Shown here piece by piece: positions 1 through 11,258 of a stretch of 64,000 nucleotides of DNA. The first letter of the stretch is position 1, and every line of letters starts with the position of its first letter. The notes beneath the pieces were generated by a model, which made no database searches, was not told where the DNA came from, and saw nothing but the letters and a program-made list of their open reading frames with translations. Where the stretch lies: assembly GCF_947507565.1 (NCBI RefSeq), contig NC_089185.1, positions 1,550,001 through 1,614,000 of the forward strand, given 5' to 3'. The DNA is from Oscarella lobularis. Lineage: Eukaryota; Porifera; Homoscleromorpha; Homosclerophorida; Oscarellidae. Made by a program: the position numbers and the translations under genes.

Positions 1-620
1 TGAAAATGGGGCACCAATAGGAACCGGGCCGCAAAAATTTCTTTAATTGAAAAATAAAGGCAGCAATTTCTGATTCAAAATTAGAGATACGACTAATTTA
101 TAGCGTAAAATATGCGATTAATATTTTGGATAAAGGTGAGGCCCCATTAGGAACCGGACCACGAAAATTTCGTTTCTTTAAAGGCAAAGGCAGCAATGAA
201 ACCGTTTTTCTGCATCAAATTGAGCTACTTTACTGATTTATAGCAAAAAACGAGAGATTAGTAAACGAAATTTTCGTTGTTCGGTTCCTAATGGGGCCTA
301 ATTTTTATCCAAAAAATTAATCGTACACTTTACGCTATAAATCAGTCGAAGTAGATCTTATTTAATGCAGAAATTGCTGCCTTTGCTTTAAATGAAATTT
401 TGCGGCCCCGTTCCCATTGGGGCCCCATTTTTGTTTATAAAACTAATCGCTCGTTTTTCGCTATAAATAAGTCGAAGTAACACCAATTTGATTCAGAAAA
501 CTGTTTCATTGCTGCCTTTTTCTTTGAATAAAGGAAATTTTCGTGGCCCGGTTCCTAATAGGGCCTCATTTTTTATCCAAAAAATTAATCGCAAATTTTA
601 CGCTATAAATAAGTCGAAGT
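1..620. repeat. Inverted array of ~130-bp repeat units
   Basis: Units share the core GGCCCCATTAGGAACCGG followed by CGAAAATTT. They lie forward near 9 and 140 and reverse-complemented near 281-298, 407-426 and 549-568. The two halves face each other around position ~270, so the block is a large imperfect palindrome. Units also share stretches such as GCTATAAAT and GGCAGCAAT. No coding sequence is supported; the short ORFs here run through the repeats. The window edge cuts the array, so its full size is unknown. Confidence 0.8.
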
Positions 621-665
621 ACAGTGCACGCCACCATAAACTTCCAAAATTACTATCGCGCGCTA
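620..665 (+). repeat. Solo TIR-like end of a TACAGTG MITE family
   Basis: The sequence from 620 starts TACAGTGCACGCCACCATAA and continues with ACTTCC and a CGCGCGCTA block. This matches the ends of the complete MITE at 55457-56341 and the end at 61513-61556. No partner end is visible downstream, so this is probably a truncated copy. Confidence 0.5.
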
Positions 666-1440
666 ATTCTCGCGAAATTCGTCTTGTGTTCATCGTTTCG
701 TCTCGTCGATCGTCGTTCAACGTGCTGTATTTGAACGTTTCGCGCAAGTCGATTGTTTTCTGTGTTGTTTGTTCTTATTTGACTTCTCTCCGGCTTGCCG
801 AAATGCGTTTGTTCTTTCGTTCTGCGATCGGTGTCTCGTCGTACCGCCATGTTGGATTACGTCACTGTGAATCGTCATGTATCGTCCACCTGTTCTTCGT
901 TTGTTCTCTGAGAATCGTCAAGTTGTTGGGAGCCGTTACTATACGGCAGGAGAGGAAGTCTGTTGTCGCTCGCAGCCTTTATCCCAAAGATATGCGGCCT
1001 CGTTAGAACCCTTCTCTATGCCGTTGCGTTTCTGCAATCAACTTTGTCAACTTGTCTTCCCGCTTGTACTCCGCTGAAGGTCATTTTGTTCTTTTCGGAG
1101 ACGAAGCCTACCGTCGCTCGCAGCCTTCATCCCTTTCTATGCTGCCCCGGCAGAGCATCGCTCCACGAGGGAATGATGTTGTTACCTTTGGTCATATCGT
1201 TTGAATGTTCCAGTATTCCTGTTTATGAAAATGTTGCTACATCTGTTTGTGCTGGCGGAATTCAAAGGAGGCCGACGTAAGGAAGCTCTCCGAAGAATGA
1301 AAAACTCTTCCATTAATTAATGAACAGAAAACGTTGACTAATTTTATAAAAACACACGCACACACACATATTTGATTTATAGGGAGGGAGATGTAGTGTA
1401 CGTGCACATATACGGGACAATTAGTAGACGTTACATCATA
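666..1440. other. No gene recognised
   Basis: Overlapping short ORFs are open on both strands but none resembles a known family, and no convincing splice structure is seen. A short CA-rich tract lies near 1350. I see no RNA gene. Confidence 0.5.
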
Positions 1441-2160
1441 ATAAAGACATCGTGCTTGCCAGATCCTACTGTCATGTGCCGTTTCTGGTTAATATAGGAG
1501 CGATCATGTGCCGTCGCAGGTTATATAAATGCCGTACGTGACGACTCAGATTAATCTAAACTCCGTCATGTGCCATCACTTGTTAATAAGACGCCGTCAC
1601 GTGCCGAATCAGATTAATATGAACGCCCTCATGTACCGTTTCTATTTAATATAGGCTCAATCATTTGCCGTCACAGGTTATATAAATGCGGTCACGTGAC
1701 GACTCAGATTAATCTAAACACTGTCCTCAATTGTTAATAAAACGGCGTCACGTGCCGAAAAAGATTAATATGAACGCCGTCATGAGCCGTCACTCGTTCA
1801 TATACACGCCGTTATGTGCCGATTGAGATTAATATAAAGGCCGTCATTTTCTGTCAGTTGTTAATTTAAACTCCGTCACGTGTCGTCTTAAATTAATATA
1901 AACGCCGTCACGTGCCGTCACAGGTTAATATAAATGCCGTCACTGGTTAATATGAACGCCGTCATGTGCCGTTTCTGGTTAAAATAGGCGCGATCATGTC
2001 CCTTCACAGGTTATATAAATGCCGTCACGTGACGACTCAGATTAATCTAAACACTGTCATGTGCCCTCACTTGTTAATCAAACTCAGTCACGTTCCGAAT
2101 CAGATTAATATGAAGGCCGTCATGTGCCGTTACGGGAAGTTTAATACAGGTTAAACGCGG
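1441..2160. repeat. GCCGTCAYGTGCCG minisatellite, left flank of DIRS element
   Basis: About twenty degenerate copies of a short unit with the pattern GGTTAATATAAACGCCGTCA followed by TGTGCCG, alternating with CAGATTAAT motifs. The same unit reappears at about 14120-14340, beyond the 3' end of the DIRS-type coding region. The two blocks may therefore be part of that element's terminal repeats. No gene is present. Confidence 0.8.
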
Positions 2161-2281
2161 TTGATATCTACCGCCATGATTATGTAAGGCGCGGGCGGTG
2201 TCTGGCATCGCCATTCGCCGCCTTCGCGCAGACCCAATTTTTGTCCTCCCGAAATTTTTCTCTCCGCGTTTTGAACCGTGC

Positions 2282-3899
2282 ATGGCTAATCAGAATCAAG
2301 CTGCCGGACAACAGGGACAAGGCGGACAGCGTCAACAAGGGCAGGCGCCGCGGGGACAAAGTCCTCCGGCGGCCCCGCCGCCCCAGCAACCGCCCGTCCT
2401 ACCTCAACCACAGCCGCAAGTGGCTCAAGCGCCGCCGCCTGCGCAGCCGCTCGTTCCTGTGCAGGCGGTCCCTGTACCTATGCAGGACTTCGTCGCGCAA
2501 ATTGTGCAGCAAACCGTGGCAGCGTTGAGGACAGGTAATTTGGGGCGAAGGGCGCGCCGGGTCCAGAGATCGAGCAAAAACGCCCTCCCTTCCCTCGGCG
2601 TACCGCCACCTGGCGACCGTCTCGCCGGCGCATCGATTCCGCGCCCCGTTCCCACGGCGTGCAAAGACGTTTAGCGTAGAGCCCCGCTCCTTTCGCGTCC
2701 CGTTCCCTTGCGAAGCGTGGGTTAACTACGAGGCGTAACTCTTCCAGACGCTCCCCGGGGGGATCGTTTGCCTGCGCAGCCCCAGCAGGGGCTCCCGACG
2801 CAGCGCGTCGCGAATGCGCCGCCACAGCAGGCGCCGCCGCTTCAGCAGCAGCAACAACCCAGCAACTACAGCCGCTGCAGCAGCAGCAACAGCAGCAGCA
2901 GCCGCGGCAGCAGCAGCAGCAGCAGCAGCAGCCACCGCAGCCACCGCCGCCGCAACAGCTGCAGCCACAGCTGGGAAACCTGCCGCCGCCCGGCCTCCTT
3001 CAGGGTTTGCAGGTGGAGCATCACGCTCCGCCGGCAAATCCTGTGGGGCAGCTAGAGCCGCTCGCGGACAATCCGGCGTGGTTCGAGGCGCTAATGCCGC
3101 TGGCGAAAAAACCACGCCGGACAACGCCGCTTTTTTCGCTGGGAAACTCCCTGGGCGTAGTCCCAGGGCGCATCGTTGATAAAATTGCCGCGCGCGAGTA
3201 CGACTATCAGGCCAAACTGCTCCCCGACAACGCGGAGTTGCTGCGGCGCGAGGGGGAGCGAGACAAGTGGCCCTCGCCCACAGCGGGTTCTCGTTCGTTG
3301 CGTCGCATCACTTCGATTGCGCAATGGGTTCACGCCTTCGCGGCTTTCGCCGCGGTGGAAGTGTCGCAACGCCCTAGTCGGGCATTGGAAATGCTGGGCT
3401 ACATACGCTAGTGGTGCGCTTAACGGAGAAATGCCATACGCGCAACTCGTTAGGGTGGCTCAGCTACGACACGTTCTTTCGCCAAAAGGCGGCGGCGGAG
3501 CAAAACCTGTCCTGGGCAAAGCAGGACACGGACCTCGTCACTGACCACGTGCTGTCCCCTAAGGACTCGACGTGCTCCATTTGCGGCGCTGCTGATCATA
3601 AGGCGGCTGTCTGTGCGTTGCGGCCAACGGAGTCGGGCGCGGCGGCGTCTCCGCGCGCGGCGGCGTTTCCTAGCGCGGCAGGGAACGCGGGCTCTCGACG
3701 CCCTCAGAAAAGCGATCCGTGCCGGCTCTTCAATTTTGCGCCGACTGGCTGCGGCTATGGCTCGCGCCGCGTGTTTCGCCACGTGTGCGACAAGTGCGGG
3801 AATAAAGGTCATCGGGCGGCGGAGTGTCAGGCAACGGGGAAGCAGCAGCAGCAACCGGCGCCGCAAGGGCCTCGGGTGCAGTTACTCAGGCCCCAGTAG
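2282..3899 (+). pseudogene. DIRS-type gag-like region
   Basis: The start at 2282 opens MANQNQAAGQQGQGG and a Q/P-rich leader to about 2530. A GTAATT after that (2535) could be a splice donor, or the frame is simply lost. The conserved gag core runs from about 3130 (GRIVDKIAAREYDYQAKLL) through LRRITSIAQWVHAFA to the WLSYDTFFRQKAA motif near 3460. A one-base frameshift near 3410 splits that core. The C-terminus has a CCCH-like cluster (CRLFNFAPTGCGYGS) followed by a CCHC knuckle (CDKCGNKGHRAAEC). Gag of this group binds element RNA in particles. The copy at 44206 repeats the zinc-finger part almost exactly. Confidence 0.75.
2820..2975 (+). repeat. CAG/GCN trinucleotide tract in gag
   Basis: Imperfect CAG, GCA and GCC triplets run through this stretch. 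They encode Q-, S- or A-rich peptide depending on frame, so all three frames are open and the gag reading frame cannot be followed with confidence here. Confidence 0.8.
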
Positions 3900-4300
3900 A
3901 ATCGCGCGTAATGATGGCCCCGATTAGCGTTTTTGTTTTGTGTTGGGCTTGTGTTGCCCCGCTCCGCGTGCGGTGACTTTAATCGGGAGCTTGCAATAAA
4001 CCGTTTTTGCTGGTTACTAGAAACGTGTGGTCTTTCGGCGGGCGCGTACTGTTCGTGGCAGGCGCTTGGGGCGTTGGACGCCGCGAATGCCGCAACAGAC
4101 CCAAGCTCGGAGATCTGGGACACACCATCCTCGTCGCCGGTGGTTCCACAGGCTTGGGCGGATAGCTTACGTCGCCACCCCAACCAACGTTTTACCGCGT
4201 GGCTGCTGCGCGGACTCTCGGAAGGCTTCCGAATTGGCTATGGCGGCGGGAGCGGAAAGCGAGCTCGCGCAAGCCGCAACTTGCAATCCGCGCGGGAACA
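3900..4300 (+). other. Gag-RT linker of DIRS element
   Basis: This lies between the gag zinc knuckle and the reverse transcriptase. Two overlapping ORFs are open but neither matches a known domain. The stretch is conserved in the second copy (44570-44940), including GCGGGCGCGTACCGTTCG-like sequence, with small indels that change frame. Confidence 0.5.
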
Positions 4301-5690
4301 CCCGCGGTAGTGGACGAATATCTCAACGGCGAAATTACGGCGGGCAGAGTGGTGGGCCCGGTACCGGACGCTCAGACGCACTTGGTGCGCCTGAGTCCCT
4401 TTGGTATGATTCCCAATTCCGGCCAGCCGGGTCGGTGGCGGCTAATCGTCGACCTATCGTCCCCGCGAGGCAGCGGCGTCAATGATGGTATTCGCCCCGA
4501 ATGGTGCTCGACGAAGTACATTCGGATCGAGGACGCCGTCCGGCACTGCTGGCAGGTGGGCGCCGGGGCAACATTAGCAAAGCTGGACATACAAAGCGCC
4601 TACCGCATAATTTCAGTGCACCCCGCGGATCGCCATTTCCTGGGCATGCGATGGCGAGGCAGGGTGTATGTGGACACGGTGCTACCATTCGGCTTGCGTT
4701 CGGCACCGGCGATTTCTCCGCAGTAGCAGACGCGCTACTGTGAATCATGTACGAGCGAGGCGTCCGCGGTGGCATGCACTACTTGGACGACTTCCTCTTC
4801 ATCGGCCGCCCGCAGTCCCAGGATTGCGCGCAGCAGTTGCAGGCAGCGCTGCGGGTGTGCGAGGAGGCCCGTCGCTCGCGGCAAGATCGGAGGCCCTAGC
4901 ACAACGCTTGTGTTCTTGGGAATCGAGCTCGACACCGTGGCGAGAGTACTGCGCCTGCCGCATGCAAAGTTGCAGCGCCTACGCGAAGAGATCCGGCACT
5001 GGCAGGCGCGGAGGGCAGGAACAAAACGGGAGCTGCTGTCGCTGATCGGGTCGCTACAGCACGCAGCGTCCGTCGTACCGGCAGGCCGCTCCTTTACGCG
5101 CCGGCTGATTGACGCGTCGAAGAGCCGTCGTCAGCTGGCTCAGTACGTTCGCCTAAATGCGGAGGTAAGGGCAGACTTGCAGTGGTGGAGCGCGTTTCTC
5201 GAACAATGGAATGGGAGAGGCTTCTTTGCCACACTCGCAGCGGAACCCCGGTTCGTCGTGGGTACCGACGCCTCCGGCTCGTGGGGCTGCGGGGCCGTAT
5301 GGGCGTCGCACTGGTTTTGTTGGGCTTGGTCGGCTCCGTGGGCTCCCCCCCCGATCGCACCGAAAGAGCTTCTGCCGGTCGTACTCGCGGCGGCGGTGTG
5401 GGGCGAGAGCTGGTCGGGAGCGTCGGTTCTGCTTGAGAGCGACAACACGGTGGTCGTGGCGGCGGTGCGGTTAGGGGTCAAGCAGGGACGCGGCGCTTAT
5501 GCCTCTCCTGCGTACGCTTCAGTTCTTTGCAGCGCACTTCGGGTTCGCATGGAGGGCGCGACATATCCCGGGAGAACAGAACACCCTCGCGGACGGGCTC
5601 TCGCGCAACGTTTCTCCCACCACGCTGAGGATGTCTTTTCCGCAGCTGGCCGCCGCGCCGACGCCGATCCAGGAACACTGCTGGAACTGG
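4301..5690 (+). pseudogene. DIRS-type reverse transcriptase and RNase H
   Basis: Reverse transcriptase begins near 4310 (VDEYLNGEITAGRVVGPV) with WRLIVDLSSPRG, then LDIQSAYRIISVHPADRHF and the PFGLRSAPAI block. The catalytic YLDD box is intact at about 4780-4791 (GGMHYLDDFLFIG) but lies in a different frame, so a frameshift sits near 4710-4730. A second one near 4880 leads into GPSTTLVFLGIELD. RNase H follows with VGTDASGSWGCGA (first Asp), APKELLPVVLA (Glu) and LLESDNTVV (Asp). The tail HIPGEQNTLADGLSR (~5560) is the usual DIRS ending of this region. The catalytic residues survive but the frame does not, so this copy is dead. Confidence 0.85.
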
Positions 5691-5699
5691 TGACGCCGC

Positions 5700-5989
5700 C
5701 GGGATTGCCCTGGAACGATCCGCGGTGGAGGGAGCTCTTTCACGATACACTGCGCAAGGTGTCGCGGACTCCACGCGAAGATCGTACGCCTCCGGACTCC
5801 GCCGGTTTGAGCGTTTTTGCGAGCAGCTAGGTTTGCAGGGCCTGCCAGCCTCGGAGCGCGTGCTCTCGCTATTCTGCGCGGCCCTGGCAAGAGAGGGGTT
5901 AAGATACGCCACAATTTATAAAGTCTTACCTGACTGCGGTTCGCAATGGGCAAGTCGTCGCGGGTCTGGGTGATCCGTTCGCGACATCT
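5700..5989 (+). pseudogene. Tyrosine recombinase, N-terminal half
   Basis: The stretch encodes VADSTRRSYASGLRRFERFC, the SAM-like core-binding domain of tyrosine recombinases, then LSLFCAALAREGLRYATIY. It is cut by the P-like transposon, whose target duplication ATGCCAC starts at 5990. The catalytic half resumes at 10602. A frame change follows RYATIYK. Confidence 0.8.
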
Positions 5990-6046
5990 ATGCCACCATA
6001 GATAGAAGAGAAGGGGGGTTTGGAAGCTCCCGTAGTCACGTGACTA

Positions 6047-7100
6047 GTGCTTGACTCTACGCGCGACTCATTCACGATGAAGGTAGTAAGGGATTCTTTT
6101 CGGGGTCTTCTTCAATCGGAAATCAGTTCAACTTTGTCGCCTCGCCATCAGCAGGTGCAGAAGGATCTTCGATTTCTTCTTGCATCGTCTGACAGCGCAG
6201 TCTTCGAATTATTCGCCGAAAACCTTACAGGCGAACTTGCTCAATGTCTCCCTGCTTTAAAGAAAGGATCAAGACAGTCTTCGATTTGCGAGCAGGCTCA
6301 AGTAGCCTTTCATAAGTCCTCTTTGGCGAAGCTGCGCGATTCGTGGGCGTGCCTATACTTCTCCCTTGGCTTACCCTTAAGCGATCCTCTCTTGTCCACA
6401 ATGTGTCAACAGGCGGGTATTTGAGAGCCTGCTTCAGCGTCACATCCAGCATCTCATTACTTCAAGCGGAAGCAATGCTAGCAGGATAGAAGAAAAAGAG
6501 ATGGAGCACCAACAAGAGTCAGTAAAAGGACCTGCGCTCTCCGTTGATGAAGAGAACGCTCTACGATTTGCTTGTGGATTTATTCCCTTCAAGCTCATTG
6601 GGAAGCACTCAAAGAAAGAGGATCCCAAAAGCCAATGTATTGTTCAATGTCTTAGAGCTCTTGGTCAGAAAAGTGACACTGAGCTATTGGTTGAGGAGGC
6701 AGAAGATTATGAATGCTACACAACTGTGTGGCTTGAGAAGATAAACAAAGGAGGGCTTTTTCAAGTTAATGACGCAGCCTACAACCTATTTCGGAGCGTG
6801 GAGGAAGTCGTACGAACACGTCTTCCTAGGCGAGTGTTGGGCGGCGAAGAGGTCGACGTTGTTTGCAGTGTCTGCGACAACGAGGAAGTCAGTCGGCAGT
6901 GGGAAAGCTTGTCAGCGCATCTCGACGATCCAAATCTTCGATCCTTTCTTTTGAGAGAAATCGTCCAGCTGTGGGTTAACGCCAGAGGGTTTTCCCTAGC
7001 GGCATCCTGGCTCGAGCAATATAAAGCGGCTAAACACTGTCTACTAAAAAAGAAAAAGAGCTTGCGAAAATTTCTTCGTAATGAATACATAAAGAAGTAA
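6047..7100 (+). CDS. Accessory gene of P-like element, unrecognised family
   Basis: Two ORFs are joined across about 6400-6430. The first encodes VVRDSFRGLLQSEISSTL to STMCQQ. The second continues RVFESLLQRHIQHLI, then MEHQQES at 6501, and ends at 7100. The join needs a frame change and could be a short intron or an indel. Visible features are SVDEENALRFACGFIPFKL, a CSVCDN motif, the block LREIVQLWVNARGFS then SWLEQYKAAK, and a lysine-rich C-terminus. The start is taken within the first ORF; MKVVRDS near 6077 is an alternative. I do not recognise the family. A second copy at 29972-30187 has the same C-terminal block and the same tail-to-tail position beside a P-type transposase, so this is probably a regular partner gene. 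The LRFACG motif loosely resembles text in other cut-and-paste transposon proteins. A poly(A) signal-like AATAAA lies just downstream near 7122. Confidence 0.65.
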
Positions 7101-9949
7101 TATTGGCGAATGCATATTTTCGAATAAAGTATACATGTAAACCTTAACGCAAATTTAAGAGATACAGTCGCACACATAAAAATTCCTTTATTTCGTTCTT
7201 TCACGGCGACGTTTAGGCAAGGGAGTTTAACAACCTCTTCCGGAAATAAGCGCCGTCGTCTTCGAGAGTTGCCTCGCATTGGAATTTGTGCTACTTGTCG
7301 CTGAAGCCAAAGAGACGATGCATTATTGACAGACTCGGCAACAGATGGGTTGTCACTTCTTCTTCCACGAGCTCGTTGTTGTCCGAAGTAGTTTTCTAAA
7401 GGGTCCTGACTCACTCGTTCACTCAGGATGTAGAGACCACTCTTAGCTTGAGGAAGAGAAAACAGATACCTAGTCATTTCCACAAAAGATCGAACTAAAA
7501 GTTTGTCAACGTTGCAATTGTCACTTTCATGAGGATATAATTCTCACCAGTTATTCTCCATCCCTCGAGTGTTTCATGGCTGAGTGTCATCTTGTCTTTA
7601 GTAGTCTTATTTAAGCCCCGTTGGCGTGATACCCAATCAGCCCATTCGTCAAGGTAATTCAAGAAGTCGACCTCTAACCACTGCAAAAGTAGGTGTCCAT
7701 ATTGATTCAGATTTTATATCGTACGGAATTTTTACTCTAATGCGTTCGTCTTCAGCACTCTTGTAACCACGACGATTTGCTTCAGAATTGCAAAGACTGC
7801 GAACGTTAAGGCAATCAAATGCTTTGTTAATTAAACATCCTGCAGAAACGAGATGTTTCGCCACTTCTTGGAATTTTGTAGTATTCAATTGCATTAGCAA
7901 CAGAGCCGCTTAGCACCTGGCGAAGCAAGCGAAATCAACAACAGTAAAGCTATTGCTTTATAGGCGTACACACCTGCGCCGCCAAGTCAACCCTCATACG
8001 AGAGTATGACGTCAGCTGAACGTGTTCCAGTTTGAAATGCTTGAGGAGGAAGAGACCTTCAGCGGATGTTTCTTGCGTCTTTTTGTATAAATCAAGAATA
8101 TGCTGCCATGTTATCCATTCATCGTTCATCTAGGCCCATATCATGTCAGGTATTTTTCAAACTGTTCTATTACCTTCATTGATCTTGTCTTTCCATTAGG
8201 GTAAGAGTGAGACAAACAATTTCGCGTAGTTTTAACTAAATGCGGTGGATTGGAACTTTATAGAGCGGATGTGACGAGCTTTTCTGGCTGTCACCGTGCA
8301 TGCGATAAAATTTTCGGTTAGGACCCGCGCCATCTGATGTGATGCCTATCACATAGAAACCAAGTAGCTCACAGATTTCCACTGCTTCCCACATAAGGGC
8401 CATCAGGGTAGAAGCTGAAACTCCTGTGGTAGGGAAGTGAGCCCATGGGAAACGAAGGCTGGTTGTTATTCCCCTGACCATAATCACCAACATGCTCGTT
8501 GCCACGTCACGTTCCAGGACAGAGCTTCCAATTTTGGCATTCAAAATTTTCTCAGCGCGCACTAATTCGTTGTTCACTTTTCCAAGGTCGACGAAGCCTA
8601 TCATTTCTTGTTGATGCTTGTTATAAACGATGTCGTCTCGGATTTTCATTTCGTCAAAAGCCAATATAACGTGCCTTTGTAATTCATCGCATTCGAGAAC
8701 TTTTGCTTCGGCAACAAGCTGATCATTTAGCTCGCGAGAAAATCCAGTAGACTGCTTGCAGAAATGAGTGTAGTCCCGTAGCGTCCTTTCTGAGGGAAGA
8801 CAGATAACTCCACTAGTCCTCATAATGTGGTACGCTGACAACGATGCCATTTTGAGACTCAAAGCAAGCCGTAAGATAAGCGGATGCCAACGCATGCCCG
8901 AGGCTGACTTAACTGATGCTGCCTTCAATTGCTGGTCCCAGAAAATTTTCTTAAAAGTGTTCTTTGGAAAAAGTTCGTCAATCTTAGTCTCTTGTGCTTT
9001 CGTCACTTCACAGAAGTCGCTGTGCATCTCCGTTTCAAGAGTCACGCCCTCTTTAGAAATCAATTTATCAATTGCAGAGGTCATTCGAGCAATTTTTCGA
9101 GCTGCCAGCTTCTTTTTTGAGCAAGCGTAGCCAATTTCTTACGCCTTTGAGGTGTCGTTAATGTTCTGTTGTTTGCAAATTTGCTCATCTTTTGCGAGAA
9201 CTGACGCCACCGGGAAAACTTTTGCCTCAAAGAGCACCGAAACAGAGCACATTCTGGACACCGACTTCCGTCTTTCTTCATCAGCATTTGACAAGAGTTA
9301 GAGCGAATGGTAGTAGTCACAGACTCGTTACCGTTTTGGAAAGGCAAATGACTATCGATGTAGGCAATTGGCGTTCCCGATGGCAGGGACAGCGACGATT
9401 TTTTTTCTTGGCACATTCGCAAAAATGGCCATCGGTATTTCCAAGACAGATAAAAAGGTCGTCCACGAAAGACATCAAATCAACGTGGTTCGCACTTGTG
9501 AACGCTTGGAAAACACCCTCAAAAGCAGCAACTCTTTCCAGATGCAATTTTTTTCCTCAAAAGAAAAAATTTTTTATTCCATCGGGTGCAATAAGGATAC
9601 TGCAATGAAGACTAGAAGGCGCAGCTGTAAATCCGGAAGGTTGAACTGCTGCTGAAAACTCTAACACTTGCCGAGGAAGCGATACTTTGGATAGTACAAG
9701 AGCCTGTCCCTTGTCTCCGCACGTGTTCACGTGCCAGTTGCTGTTAAAGAATATGCTTGAGGTATAATCGAATGAGGCATAAGAATATTTCTCTTGCCTG
9801 CATGGAGTTTGAGTAGAAATTTCGGATGTTTGAGGTGTGGCGTTTACTCCCACTGACGAGGTTAATGACGTCTGTGTTGACTTCTTCGGCTTATTCAACA
9901 CCTTGCTGTATTCTCCTTTTCGACGCGTCAGAGGAAGACGTCGCGGCAT
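6779..9949 (-). CDS. P-superfamily transposase (THAP9-like, no THAP seen)
   Basis: It is read on the minus strand from 9949. The N-terminal piece to 9557 is low complexity. A Cys-containing region (SNSCQMLMKKDGSRC) and a basic stretch follow at 9422-9081. The core at 9084-8236 has RWHPLILRLALSLK, LPSERTLRDYTHF, ILAFDEMKIRDDIVY, GFVDLGKVNNEL, LRFPWAHFPTTGVS and IGITSDGAGPNRKF, the RNase H-like region of P/THAP9 transposases. Further pieces include LSHETLEGWRITG (7686-7495) and the C-terminal LSERVSQDPLENYFGQQRAR (from 7483). One frame change falls exactly where TGA overlaps ATG at 9081-9084; the others may be introns. The last ORF runs on to 6779, so it overlaps the convergent accessory gene by ~320 bp in antisense. 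The related copy stops soon after the conserved RRRR run, so this extension may be a lost stop. Confidence 0.8.
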
Positions 9950-10601
9950 TGTCTAGAAGGATAACGATTTATTATCTATAGTACTGTAGTAGAAATGCTG
10001 CGGGTTCTATGCAAAGGCGCTCCCCCATGAACAAAAGGAAGTCTCTGTTTGGCACGCGATTATGCAGCTGCCAGACGGCTTTGCGCCAAACTTGGCTTTT
10101 TCTCCTATACAAAAAAAGACCATACTTTTAGTTGCAATAGCCTGCAAACAGCTGCAAACTAGCATTCGCTCGTAATCGGTACGATAACGCGAGTGGCAAA
10201 GAGTTTCGAAATCCCTGCAAACTAGGGACGAAGCCCTCGCTACGGGCTAACAACATTCAATGTGCTTTTCTATATCATTTTCAAACCCTACTCGACACAA
10301 AAGATAGGTAGAAAGTCGTTAGGAAAGCCAGTCGCTGGTACGAAACGGTATCGGCGCTAAATTCGCGTAGTCGCCATGTAACGACATATTTTATTACACT
10401 AACATACTTTCGCAGGAAAATCTCAACACAAATAAACCCTGGAAAAGGCCTTTTGAGTCAGCGTGGGGCTGATTTCCGCGCCTTGACGACGATTATCCGG
10501 GACAGAAGTGAGTCACGCATGGAGACAGAGAAGTCTGCATATGAAAGACACGTGACTACGGGAGCTTCCAATCCCCCCTTCTCTTCTATCTATGATGCCA
10601 C

Positions 10602-11258
10602 TGCTTGTTCTCATGCTAAACGGCATCAGCGGCGGATCCCCGTCTCCCTATCACACCGGTGATTCTTCGCCAGCTGCGACAAACGCCCCATCGATGGGAC
10701 TCGACGATGCTGTGGGCGGCATGCACGGTCGCCTTCTTCGGTTTCTTGCGCGCAGGCGAGTTCACCGTCGACTCGGTCGCGGCGTTTGATCCCGAGCGTC
10801 ATCTTTCGCCCGACGACGTGTCGACAGATTCGCTGGAGAACCCGTCGTTCGTTAAACTGCGGATCAAACAGTCGAAGACGGACCCTTTCCGTCGCGGCGT
10901 CTCAATCGTCTTAGGACGCAAACACACGGACCTCTGCCCTGTGGAAGCGCTGCTCGCTTACCTGGCTCGCCGTCGCTTCGTGCCGGGTCCGTTGTTTACG
11001 TTCGAGAATGGCGGAGCGCCCTCACGGGCGGTGCTCGTCAATCAAGTGCGGCGAGCTCTGACAACAGCAGGCGTCGAGGCGACTCGCTTCGCGGGCCACA
11101 GCTTCCGAATCGGAACGGCGACGACGGCAGCGGCGCACGGACTCGACGATTCAACGATCCAAACGCTCGGTCGATGGAAAAGCGCCGCGTTCACGCGCTA
11201 CATTCGTCTAGACCAGCAGCAGCTGGCGCGATACAGCCGCGCGCTAGCTACAGAGTAA
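10602..11258 (+). pseudogene. Tyrosine recombinase, catalytic half
   Basis: The open part runs from 10659. Relative to that start, the catalytic Arg is R31 (FFGFLRAGEF), the HxxR box is H147-R150 (GHSFRIGTATT), followed by W173 (GRWKSAAF) and the tyrosine nucleophile Y181 (TRYIRL). All residues needed for strand cleavage are present. The family integrates circular DIRS cDNA. The gene is separated from its N-terminal half by the P-like insertion, and 10602-10658 needs a frame change, so the whole is not functional as it stands. Removing the insertion would rejoin the halves through a single ATGCCAC. Confidence 0.85.

Larger units (their letters stand above)
5997..10594. mobile_element. P-like DNA transposon 1 (two convergent genes)
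   Basis: The terminal inverted repeats start CATAGATAGAAGAGAAGGGG at 5997 and end with the reverse complement at 10594. They match for ~45 bp with one clear mismatch and run to the CACGTG motif. A 7-bp direct duplication ATGCCAC flanks it at 5990-5996 and 10595-10601. Inside are a P-family transposase on the minus strand and an accessory gene on the plus strand. The element interrupts the DIRS recombinase gene, so it is the younger insertion. Confidence 0.9.

Noticed and set aside
2726-3124. Alanine-rich ORF on the minus strand
   Set aside because: Antisense reading of the CAG/GCN tract in the DIRS gag region.
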